Origin: Syntrophaceae bacterium
GTDB lineage: Bacteria > Desulfobacterota > DTXE01
Assembly: GCA_012962595.1 (NCBI GenBank)
Contig: DTXE01000331.1
Location: 1-5,632, forward strand
Length of the DNA stretch: 5,632 nucleotides
Direction of reading: 5' to 3'
Shown: positions 1 to 5,528 of the stretch, piece by piece
How positions within the stretch are numbered: the stretch's first letter is position 1
Layout: every line of letters begins with the position of its first letter
Made by a program: the position numbers and the translations under genes
Notes under the pieces: model-generated
What the model saw: the letters and a program-made list of their open reading frames with translations, nothing else
The model's database searches: none
What the model was told of the DNA's origin: nothing

Positions 1-164
1 GGGCTTTAATAATATCACTCCGACCTTAATGGGAAGTGAAATGCTAGGGCAGATTTATTCTGGACTCATTCTTTATCCCAAAGCTACATTATTCATTTTA
101 GGGGTCTTGCTATACTCAAAATGTCCATCTATTTGTATCAAACCTAACTGTCAAAACCCCAAAT

Positions 165-380
165 TTATACAACGACTTTTGTGACTTGGTATTTCACTGG
201 CAATAGCCTTTCCAGACTCACATGTTTTGAAGCATCGAGAATCTCAATACCTATAATTCTGTCATTTTCACCAATATCCAGCACAATATCCTCAGTGACT
301 CGCCTGTTTATAACATCCTGCTTTGTGTCATCCAAACGAATGTAAAGAAGATCGGTCTTGTCATTATAAAGAATGTTCAT
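165..380 (-). CDS. DUF2283 domain protein, 71 aa, function unknown
   Basis: This is a small soluble protein of the DUF2283 family, whose biochemical role is not established. The family pattern is visible: an N-terminal Tyr-Asn-Asp...Leu-Leu-Tyr-Ile-Arg-Leu strand (residues 5-16), a central acidic Glu-Asp-Ile-Val-Leu-Asp segment (30-35), then the hallmark Arg-Ile-Ile-Gly-Ile-Glu-Ile-Leu-Asp-Ala-Ser (41-51). Together they read as one compact beta-rich domain filling the whole protein. No signal peptide or membrane segment is present. The frame stays open upstream to 410, but I place the start at 380. There an ATG is preceded by a strong GGGAGGG Shine-Dalgarno (386-392) at good spacing, and the added upstream residues do not look conserved. 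It follows aspS by about 59 nt with no terminator between, so it may be the last gene of that operon, though an own promoter cannot be excluded. Relatives are often found beside DUF4258 proteins; no such partner is in the window. Confident in family, ignorant of function. Confidence 0.85.
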   Translation of the reverse strand: MNILYNDKTDLLYIRLDDTKQDVINRRVTEDIVLDIGENDRIIGIEILDASKHVSLERLLPVKYQVTKVVV

Positions 381-439
381 TTTATCCCTCCCATTTTCCA
401 TAAAATACATAGGCCGTGGTGGGGGCTGGAAGTTGTGTC

Positions 440-2254
440 TTAACCCTTTTCTGATTCTGACTTTATAGTCTTAATCTTGAGGGATAATTCATCAAGCTGT
501 CTTTTATCTGCCACTGATGGGGCATGGGTTAAAAGACAAACCGCCTTCTGGGTCTTTGGAAAGGCCATAACCTCCCTAATAGACTCTTCCTTTAAGATAA
601 CCGCCAGAAGGCGATCAAAGCCAAAGGCTATCCCTCCATGGGGAGGGGCACCAAACTCCAGGGCCTCGAGTAAAAATCCAAACCTGTCCCTTGCCTCATC
701 CTGTTTTATATTCAGGGCATCAAACATCATGGATTGAACGTCATTCCGGTAGTTTCTTATACTTCCTCCACCTATTTCCACCCCATTAAGTACTAGATCA
801 TAAGACCTGGCCCTTACCTTCTCCGGTTGGGTTTTAAGTATCTCTAAATCCTCCTCCATTGGGGCTGTAAAGGGGTGGTGGACCGCCACATACCTTCCTT
901 CTAGCTCATCATATTCTAGGAGAGGGAAGTTGGTAATCCAAACAAAGTCAAAGGTATCCTCTTTTATCATATTTAGCCTGCGGCCCATTATTAATCTCAA
1001 CTGACCAAGGGCCTGGTGAACAACATTTGGTTGATCGGCAACAAGCAGGATAAGGTCACCTTCCTCTATATTGAGCATCCCCTTCAACCCTATGACCTCA
1101 GAATCACTTAGAAATTTTGCAATGGGTGATTGGAAACGGCCATCCAAGACCCTAATCCATGCCAAACCCTGGGCACCATACTGGCCCGCAGATTGTGTAA
1201 GCTCATCAATCTCTCTTCTTGAAGTGCCTGCGCCCCCTTTAACATTAATGGCCTTAACTACCCCACCTTTTTTAATGGCATGTTCAAATACCTTAAAGGC
1301 CGATTCTCTGAATAAGGGGGAGACATCCTTCAATTCCATATGGAATCTAAGATCGGGTTTATCCGTTCCAAATCTATCCATGGATTCTTGATAGGTAAGA
1401 CGTTTAAAGGGTGTATTAATTTCCACTCCCAGCAGCCTTTTGAGCAAGGTAACCATAAGCCCTTCCACTACTTTAAAGAGATCCTCTTCTTTAATAAAGG
1501 ACATCTCCATATCGATTTGCGTAAACTCCGGTTGGCGATCTGCCCTTAAGTCCTCGTCCCTAAAGCACTTAACAATCTGATAGTAACGATCAAGGCCTGC
1601 CACCATCAATATCTGTTTGAATAGCTGGGGAGACTGAGGAAGGGCATAGAACTTTCCAGGATTTAAGCGACTGGGAACCAGATAATCCCTGGCACCTTCC
1701 GGTGTGCTCTTGGTAAGAAAGGGGGTTTCCACCTCTATAAATCCTTGCTCACTTAGAAAATCCCTCACACACTTTGCAGCCAGGTGTCTGATGGTTAGAT
1801 TATGTATCATAGACGGACGTCTTAAATCCAGGTACCGATACCTAAAACGGATATTCTCCGAAATCTGGGCATGGTCTTCGATCACAAAAGGTGGCGTCTT
1901 GGCCGAGTTTAGTATCCTCAAATCATCCGCCACCACCTCAATCTCTCCAGTCACAATGTTAGGATTGGCCATCCCCTCTGGTCTCTTACGTACTTTTCCT
2001 TTGACCGCAACCACATATTCGCTACGCAGAAGATGTGCCTTTTTATGAGACTCCTCATGTATCTCGGGGTTAAAGACCACCTGGGTAATGCCTTCACGGT
2101 CCCTTAGGTCAATAAAAATCAAGCCACCATGATCCCGTGTGGTCTGAACCCAGCCCATCAAGACTACAGTGGACCCCACATCCTTCTCATTTAACTCCCC
2201 ACAGGTGTGGGTCCTTTTCAAATCACCCATAGACTCTAATAAACATCCATCCAA
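440..2254 (-). CDS. aspS: Aspartyl-tRNA synthetase (probably non-discriminating, Asp/Asn)
   Basis: This cytoplasmic class II synthetase charges tRNA-Asp with aspartate, using ATP. In 604-aa numbering, an OB-fold anticodon-binding domain covers about 10-125. Motif 1 and the flipping loop (Thr-Pro-Glu-Gly-Ala-Arg-Asp) lie at about 171-196, and the amino-acid pocket QSPQLFKQ at 207-214. Motif 2 (Phe-Arg-Asp-Glu-Asp...Gln-Pro-Glu-Phe) is at about 231-253. The bacterial GAD insertion spans about 300-415, HHPFTAP is at 459-465, and motif 3 (Gly-Phe-Asp-Arg-Leu) is near 540-554. Length fits the bacterial type (about 590). His42 (Arg-Asp-His-Gly-Gly-Leu) and Gly94 match the residues I recall for non-discriminating enzymes, which also charge tRNA-Asn. 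Start choice: TTG at 2254 has AAGGGAG (2263-2269) 8 nt upstream and keeps the LLESMGDLKRTH segment that resembles relatives. ATG at 2230 (596 aa) is the main alternative and has a weak ribosome site. A TTG at 2284 would overlap hisS. Coupled to hisS with a 13-nt gap. Confidence 0.97.
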   Translation of the reverse strand: MDGCLLESMGDLKRTHTCGELNEKDVGSTVVLMGWVQTTRDHGGLIFIDLRDREGITQVVFNPEIHEESHKKAHLLRSEYVVAVKGKVRKRPEGMANPNIVTGEIEVVADDLRILNSAKTPPFVIEDHAQISENIRFRYRYLDLRRPSMIHNLTIRHLAAKCVRDFLSEQGFIEVETPFLTKSTPEGARDYLVPSRLNPGKFYALPQSPQLFKQILMVAGLDRYYQIVKCFRDEDLRADRQPEFTQIDMEMSFIKEEDLFKVVEGLMVTLLKRLLGVEINTPFKRLTYQESMDRFGTDKPDLRFHMELKDVSPLFRESAFKVFEHAIKKGGVVKAINVKGGAGTSRREIDELTQSAGQYGAQGLAWIRVLDGRFQSPIAKFLSDSEVIGLKGMLNIEEGDLILLVADQPNVVHQALGQLRLIMGRRLNMIKEDTFDFVWITNFPLLEYDELEGRYVAVHHPFTAPMEEDLEILKTQPEKVRARSYDLVLNGVEIGGGSIRNYRNDVQSMMFDALNIKQDEARDRFGFLLEALEFGAPPHGGIAFGFDRLLAVILKEESIREVMAFPKTQKAVCLLTHAPSVADKRQLDELSLKIKTIKSESEKG

Positions 2255-2262
2255 GGCATTGA

Positions 2263-2269
2263 CTCCCTT
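2263..2269 (-). promoter_or_regulatory. Shine-Dalgarno site deciding the aspS start
   Basis: AAGGGAG on the minus strand overlaps the hisS stop codon and sits 8 nt before the TTG at 2254. The ATG at 2230 lacks a comparable site at proper distance: its nearest G-rich stretch, GGATGG, is about 16 nt away. This favours TTG at 2254 as the aspS start. It also implies translational coupling, since ribosomes ending hisS terminate on the aspS binding site. Confidence 0.6.
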
Positions 2270-3521
2270 AATCAATCTTCTCAATCAGCTCATCTATCCC
2301 TTTACTCAGGTCTATTTTCTCTTGATGGCCGGTTTCCATATCTCTCAGGATTGCACACCCTGATTTCAGCTCTTGCTCCCCCATTATTAAGGCAAAATGG
2401 ACTTTGAGTTTATTGGCCCTGCGCATCTGACTCTTTAAGCTTTTATCGCCATAATCCATCTCCGCCCAAATACCCTTTAGGCGTAAGGCGGCTATGAGCC
2501 TGAAGGCATTATTCTGCGCCTCCGAACCCAAAGCAGCCACAAACACCTTAGGAAACCTAAAGAGGTCCTTTCTCTCTTTAAGTAACAATGCTAGCCTTTC
2601 TACACCCATGGCAAATCCAATCCCAGGGATATCCGGTCCACCTAGCTCCTTCAACAGATTGTCATACCTACCTCCACCTGCTATGGCATTTTGGGCACCT
2701 AACTCATTAGTGGTTATCTCGAATGCCGTTCTGGTATAGTAATCTAAGCCTCTAACCATATAAGGGTTAACCATATATGGGATTTCAAATATCCTTAAAC
2801 CCTCTTTTACCTCATCAAAGTGGGTTAAACACTCCGAACACAAAAAGTTCAGTATAGAAGGGGCATCAGATACTACCTTACTACAGGTCTCCACCTTACA
2901 ATCCATTATTCGTAAAGGATTAGTGGTAAACCTTCTCTTACAGTCGGGACATAATATATTGAGTCGCCTCTCAAAAAAGGATCTTAGGGTCTCTCTAAAT
3001 TGAGGCCGGCACTGGGAACACCCCAGAGAATTGATATTAAGGTCGGTTTTTTCCACTCCCAACCTCTTTAAGAGATGCAAAAGCATAACCATCAATTCAA
3101 CATCTATTTTGGGATCCCCAATTCCTAGAACCTCGGCATTAATCTGGTAAAATTGGCGGTATCTGCCCTTTTGAGGCCTCTCATAACGGAACATGGGACC
3201 GATGGAATAGAGTTTCTTTATAGGCTCCTCTTTATAAAGGTTATGCTCTATATAGGCCCTTAAGACAGAGGCTGTGGCCTCAGGCCTTAAGGTTAAAGAT
3301 TCTCCTTTCCTGTCCAAAAAGCTATACATCTCCTTTTCCACTATGTCTGTGTCTTCCCCAATGCTTCGTGCGAAAAGTTCAGTCTTTTCAAGAATGGGTA
3401 TCTTAATTTCTTTAAACCCAAAGTCCTCAAAGACTTTTCTGGCAGTATTTTCGATAAATTGCCACCTTTCAACATCGCCGGGGAGTATATCCTTAAAACC
3501 TCTAATTCCGGTAATCACCAA
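2268..3521 (-). CDS. hisS: Histidyl-tRNA synthetase
   Basis: This cytoplasmic class II synthetase, normally a homodimer, charges tRNA-His. At 417 aa it has the standard bacterial length. Visible in order: the N-terminal Gly-Phe-Lys-Asp-Ile-Leu-Pro block (8-14); the Leu-Arg-Pro-Glu-Ala-Thr motif (78-83); motif 2 with Phe-Arg-Tyr-Glu-Arg-Pro-Gln-Lys-Gly-Arg (111-120); the histidine-specific motif HisA (Val-Arg-Gly-Leu-Asp-Tyr-Tyr, 256-262) containing the catalytic Arg257; HisB (Gly-Gly-Gly-Arg-Tyr-Asp, 282-287); and motif 3 (Gly-Phe-Ala-Met-Gly-Val-Glu-Arg-Leu, 302-310). A C-terminal anticodon-binding domain runs from about 325. The insertion at about 165-235 holds eight cysteines in four pairs (168/171, 191/194, 208/213, 228/231), suggesting metal binding. 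The start is TTG at 3521, with TAGGAG (3529-3534) 7 nt upstream; GTG immediately follows and is the alternative. It lies 67 nt after the methyltransferase, with no clear promoter in that gap, and 13 nt before aspS. Confidence 0.98.
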   Translation of the reverse strand: MVITGIRGFKDILPGDVERWQFIENTARKVFEDFGFKEIKIPILEKTELFARSIGEDTDIVEKEMYSFLDRKGESLTLRPEATASVLRAYIEHNLYKEEPIKKLYSIGPMFRYERPQKGRYRQFYQINAEVLGIGDPKIDVELMVMLLHLLKRLGVEKTDLNINSLGCSQCRPQFRETLRSFFERRLNILCPDCKRRFTTNPLRIMDCKVETCSKVVSDAPSILNFLCSECLTHFDEVKEGLRIFEIPYMVNPYMVRGLDYYTRTAFEITTNELGAQNAIAGGGRYDNLLKELGGPDIPGIGFAMGVERLALLLKERKDLFRFPKVFVAALGSEAQNNAFRLIAALRLKGIWAEMDYGDKSLKSQMRRANKLKVHFALIMGEQELKSGCAILRDMETGHQEKIDLSKGIDELIEKID

Positions 3522-3588
3522 TTCAAAACTCCTAACTTACCAAGATTCAAGGAATTTTGGTTTCTGATAACCCAATGGTTGCCTAAAG

Positions 3589-4236
3589 TCAACAATCTTC
3601 CTTAACATCCTTCTCCTTCTTGGCCACAACGATGTACAGCTTGGGCTGGTCAACATACCTCATGACCTTAAAGCCATAGGAAGATAGAAGCTGATTGGCC
3701 TCTGCAAACTCTGGGAGCGAATCTAAGGGAAATGGCACCTTTCCTCTTAGCTCCTCTATAAACATTCTTCCTTCTGGATGACTTATGATGAGAGAGGATG
3801 ACGGTTTCATAATTTTATTTATTCTGGTAAGGGCTGCATCCTTATCAGCAATATTACCGAACAAGGCATTTATAAAGCTTACATCCACACTTCCGCTGGG
3901 CAACGAAAGGTCCTTTACGTCACAGTGATAAGTCTCCACATAGGGATATTTTCGCTTCAAGCTATCCAGCATACGCCTAGAAAGATCGCAGGCTATTATC
4001 TTGCCTGGTTTGTACTTTGAAATTAAAGGGGTGAGTGCGCCTGTTCCTGCTCCTACATCCAGTACGGTATCACCTTTTCTGATTTCTCCAGCGGTTACAA
4101 TCCTCTCTAATCTCTTAATTACAGCTTGAGGTAAGGGACGCTCAAAGACATCAACTACCTGGTTAAAGTACCTCTGCTGGAGCTCATTGATACGTCTAAT
4201 CTCATCCTCAGATTTTTTATAGATTTTACTCACCAA
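3589..4236 (-). CDS. Class I SAM-dependent methyltransferase, substrate unknown
   Basis: This is a 215-aa cytoplasmic Rossmann-fold methyltransferase. Motif I, Val-Leu-Asp-Val-Gly-Ala-Gly-Thr-Gly, sits at 58-66. The acidic residue that usually contacts the SAM ribose is Asp84 (Ile-Ala-Cys-Asp-Leu-Ser). The adenine-contact region, Cys-Asp-Val-Lys-Asp, is at 105-109, and motif III with Ser-Val-Asp-Val-Ser-Phe at 116-121. A late strand, Leu-Ile-Ile-Ser-His-Pro-Glu-Gly, lies at 149-156. A helical N-terminus of about 50 residues, rich in Glu, Arg and Gln, precedes the fold and probably helps bind substrate. The fold resembles COG2226/UbiE-type enzymes, but no substrate-specific motif is recognisable, so I do not name the substrate. 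The start is TTG at 4236, with GAGGGA (4246-4251) 9 nt upstream; the next codon, GTG, is the alternative. No in-frame ATG exists near the start. It appears to be the first gene of the unit that continues into hisS and aspS, which hints at, but does not show, a translation-related role. Confidence 0.9.
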   Translation of the reverse strand: MVSKIYKKSEDEIRRINELQQRYFNQVVDVFERPLPQAVIKRLERIVTAGEIRKGDTVLDVGAGTGALTPLISKYKPGKIIACDLSRRMLDSLKRKYPYVETYHCDVKDLSLPSGSVDVSFINALFGNIADKDAALTRINKIMKPSSSLIISHPEGRMFIEELRGKVPFPLDSLPEFAEANQLLSSYGFKVMRYVDQPKLYIVVAKKEKDVKEDC

Positions 4237-4258
4237 AATCAGTCATCCCTCAATTACA

Positions 4259-4288
4259 AGTATTGCCCCTATTCGCTAAGGCTGTCAA
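4259..4288 (-). promoter_or_regulatory. Candidate sigma70-type promoter of the methyltransferase-hisS-aspS unit
   Basis: On the minus strand, a perfect TTGACA (4283-4288) and AATACT (4259-4264, 4 of 6 consensus) are separated by 18 nt. The predicted start point near 4252 leaves a leader of only about 16 nt, just containing the GAGGGA ribosome site. The site falls downstream of the tRNA-Leu terminator, where an operon promoter is expected. The -10 is imperfect. Confidence 0.5.
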
Positions 4289-4319
4289 GAGAACCTTAAT
4301 CGATCTTAGTTAGCCAATT

Positions 4320-4361
4320 TAAAATAAAAAGGAGCTAGCTTTTTGTTTTGGCTAACTCCTT
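4320..4361 (-). terminator. Rho-independent terminator of tRNA-Leu
   Basis: Read on the minus strand, AAGGAGTTAGC (4351-4361) pairs with GCTAGCTCCTT (4329-4339). This gives 11 base pairs including one T-G wobble, around an 11-nt A-rich loop. It is followed at once by TTTTTATTTT (4321-4330, overlapping the base of the stem). It begins 9 nt after the tRNA 3' end. No U-run follows the hairpin on the plus strand, so it acts in one direction. Confidence 0.9.
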
Positions 4362-4369
4362 GAAATTTA

Positions 4370-4456
4370 TGGTGCCGAAGCAGGGACTCGAACCCTGACG
4401 GGCATACACCCACTAGACCCTGAACCTAGCGCGTCTACCAATTCCGCCACTTCGGC
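4370..4456 (-). tRNA. tRNA-Leu, anticodon CAG, CCA encoded
   Basis: An 87-nt class II tRNA including the encoded CCA (4370-4372). The acceptor GCCGAAG pairs with CTTCGGC, followed by discriminator A. The D-arm region carries the typical bacterial leucine sequence GGCGGAATTGGTAGACGC. The anticodon stem CTAGG/TCTAG encloses loop TTCAGGG, giving anticodon CAG, which reads CTG. A long variable arm (GGG...CCC) and T-arm CAGGG-TTCGAGT-CCCTG complete the fold. The long variable arm, A73 and D-loop pattern agree with leucine identity. It has its own promoter and terminator and is therefore a single-gene transcript, matured at the 5' end by removing a leader of about 25 nt. Confidence 0.97.
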
Positions 4457-4470
4457 ACATATTATTATGA

Positions 4471-4499
4471 TTGCAATTGTCTTTAAATTAGTTTATTAT
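4471..4499 (+). promoter_or_regulatory. Candidate ribF promoter
   Basis: TTGCAA (4471-4476, 4 of 6 consensus) and TATTAT (4494-4499, 5 of 6) are separated by 17 nt on the plus strand. The predicted start point near 4506 gives a leader of about 74 nt before the ATG at 4580. The -10 box overlaps the -10 of the divergent tRNA-Leu promoter. A later TATAAA (4552-4557) is a rival but lacks a good -35 and would start transcription at the ribosome site. No FMN riboswitch is seen in the leader. Confidence 0.4.
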
Positions 4500-4518
4500 G
4501 CAAACTTCTCCTTGTCAA
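4490..4518 (-). promoter_or_regulatory. tRNA-Leu promoter
   Basis: On the minus strand, a perfect TTGACA (4513-4518) and TAAACT (4490-4495, 4 of 6 consensus) have the optimal 17-nt spacing. The predicted start point is near 4482, about 26 nt before the mature tRNA 5' end. The surrounding AT-rich stretch has no other -35 of this quality. Confidence 0.65.
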
Positions 4519-4522
4519 GGAG
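4508..4522. repeat. 15-nt palindrome over the tRNA -35 and ribF start region
   Basis: CTCCTTG-T-CAAGGAG on the plus strand is a perfect 7-bp inverted repeat around one central base. It covers the tRNA-Leu -35 box and begins about 2 nt after the predicted ribF start point. It could be an operator, or form a small hairpin (6 bp, 3-nt loop) at the 5' end of the ribF mRNA. A second weaker hairpin follows directly (CTCAAA 4523-4528 with TTTGAG 4540-4545). No regulator is identified. Confidence 0.45.
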
Positions 4523-4565
4523 CTCAAAGTTTCCTGAGTTTTGAGTGGAACTATAAAAATACCTT

Positions 4566-4570
4566 AGGAG
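4566..4570 (+). promoter_or_regulatory. Shine-Dalgarno site deciding the ribF start
   Basis: AGGAG lies 9 nt before the ATG at 4580 but only 3 nt before an in-frame GTG at 4574. ATG at 4580 is therefore the better start, removing two residues from the longest open frame. Confidence 0.75.
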
Positions 4571-4579
4571 TGGGTGCAC

Positions 4580-5518
4580 ATGGAGATTATAAATGGCATC
4601 GAGAATATCAAAGGTCGATTTAAAAATCCTGTTGTTACCATAGGTAATTTTGATGGAGTCCATTTGGCCCATAAGCTCATCTTTGAGAAGGTGATAGAAC
4701 GGGCAAGGGCCATAGATGGTGAATCGATAGTGATGACCTTTGAACCTCATCCCATAAAGCTTTTTCAACCTACTGTCATCCTACCTCTCATTACCAGCTA
4801 TGAAAAAAAGGTTCATCTGATTGAGAAAGCGGGGATAGGTATCCTTATACGTGTAAATTTTACTAGAGAATTTGCCAATATCCCCGCCCGTGACTTTGTT
4901 ACCGAAATCCTTTGCCAAAAAATAGACATAAAGGAAATTGTAGTAGGGTATAATTGCAGTTTTGGCAAAAACAGGCAGGGAAATGCTACATTCCTCCAAG
5001 AAATGGCCAAAGATTTGGATTTTAAGGTTCACGTGATGGAACCTATGAAGGTAAATGGCATCCCAGTAAGTAGTACCAAGATAAGGGAGATGATAAAGGA
5101 CGGCCAAGTGAAGGAGGTCAGAAGGCTTTTGGGCAGGAATTATCAAATAAAAGGTGATGTTATAAAGGGGCGAGATCGAGGCGGGAGGTTGCTGGGTTTT
5201 CCTACAGCCAATCTGAAGTGGACGGATGAACTCTTCCCTAAAGTAGGGGTATATGCTGTCTTGGTAAAATATAAAGGAGTAACTTACCAAGGGGTAGCCA
5301 ATATAGGCTACAGTCCCACCTTTGGTAATAAAACATTATCCATTGAGACCCATATCCTTGATTTTAACCATGATATCTATAATGAGGTGATAGAGATAGG
5401 GTTTGTTGACAGACTGAGGGATGAAAAGAAATTTTCTAACGCTCAGGAATTGACTGAGCAGATAAAGATTGATATCCAAAGGGCTAGGAACTTATTTAAA
5501 GATGTCGCCGGTCATTAG
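4580..5518 (+). CDS. ribF: Bifunctional riboflavin kinase / FMN adenylyltransferase (FAD synthetase)
   Basis: This cytoplasmic enzyme phosphorylates riboflavin to FMN and adenylates FMN to FAD. At 312 aa it has the normal prokaryotic RibF length. The N-terminal nucleotidyltransferase domain (about 1-180) shows Thr-Ile-Gly-Asn-Phe-Asp-Gly-Val-His-Leu-Ala-His (20-31), Thr-Phe-Glu-Pro-His-Pro (53-58), Val-Gly-Tyr-Asn-Cys-Ser-Phe-Gly (122-129) and Val-Ser-Ser-Thr-Lys-Ile-Arg (163-169). The usual His-x-Gly-His reads His-Leu-Ala-His here. The C-terminal flavokinase domain (about 183-306) shows Gly-Arg-Leu-Leu-Gly-Phe-Pro-Thr-Ala-Asn (202-211), Gly-Val-Ala-Asn-Ile-Gly (238-243) and Glu256 in Ile-Glu-Thr-His-Ile-Leu-Asp-Phe, the expected catalytic base. 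It is transcribed alone, divergently from tRNA-Leu, with no other flavin gene nearby in the window. No convincing terminator with a U-run follows; a repeat-rich hairpin region begins 11 nt after the stop. Confidence 0.97.
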   Translation: MEIINGIENIKGRFKNPVVTIGNFDGVHLAHKLIFEKVIERARAIDGESIVMTFEPHPIKLFQPTVILPLITSYEKKVHLIEKAGIGILIRVNFTREFANIPARDFVTEILCQKIDIKEIVVGYNCSFGKNRQGNATFLQEMAKDLDFKVHVMEPMKVNGIPVSSTKIREMIKDGQVKEVRRLLGRNYQIKGDVIKGRDRGGRLLGFPTANLKWTDELFPKVGVYAVLVKYKGVTYQGVANIGYSPTFGNKTLSIETHILDFNHDIYNEVIEIGFVDRLRDEKKFSNAQELTEQIKIDIQRARNLFKDVAGH

Positions 5519-5528
5519 TCATCAGTAC

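Noticed and set aside
149..154. TTGACA on the minus strand downstream of the DUF2283 gene, as a promoter for a gene further left
   Set aside because: No acceptable -10 box lies 16-18 nt downstream, and no gene start follows within the window.
2..184. Open frame on the plus strand entering from the left edge (about 60 codons, with a hydrophobic stretch), ending inside the 3' end of the DUF2283 gene
   Set aside because: It is short, matches no family I know, has no clear ribosome site before its internal ATGs and overlaps a better gene. A chance open frame of this size is plausible. Sequence left of the window would decide.
2231..2259. Tiny out-of-frame ORF (ATG CCT TGG ... TAG, seven codons) ahead of the aspS ATG, as a leader peptide
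   Set aside because: The ribosome site is only 3 nt from its ATG, it has no codon bias of regulatory meaning (no Asp or His run), and the aspS TTG start lies in the same place.
477..2363. Several plus-strand open frames of 64-114 codons within aspS and into the 3' end of hisS
   Set aside because: All are antisense to conserved synthetase genes, and none shows a recognisable domain or upstream ribosome site.
4225..4245. Six-codon ORF (ATG ACT GAT ... TAA) overlapping the methyltransferase start
   Set aside because: The only purine-rich site abuts its ATG directly, so it is unlikely to be translated; it overlaps the TTG start by chance.
4506..4579. FMN riboswitch upstream of ribF
   Set aside because: The leader is only about 74 nt and lacks the conserved multi-stem RFN element, which needs well over 100 nt.
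4781..5290. Long minus-strand open frame inside ribF (169 codons)
   Set aside because: It is antisense to a clearly conserved ribF, its translation is rich in Phe, Tyr and Ile without domain pattern, and it has no ribosome site. It is a shadow of ribF codon usage.
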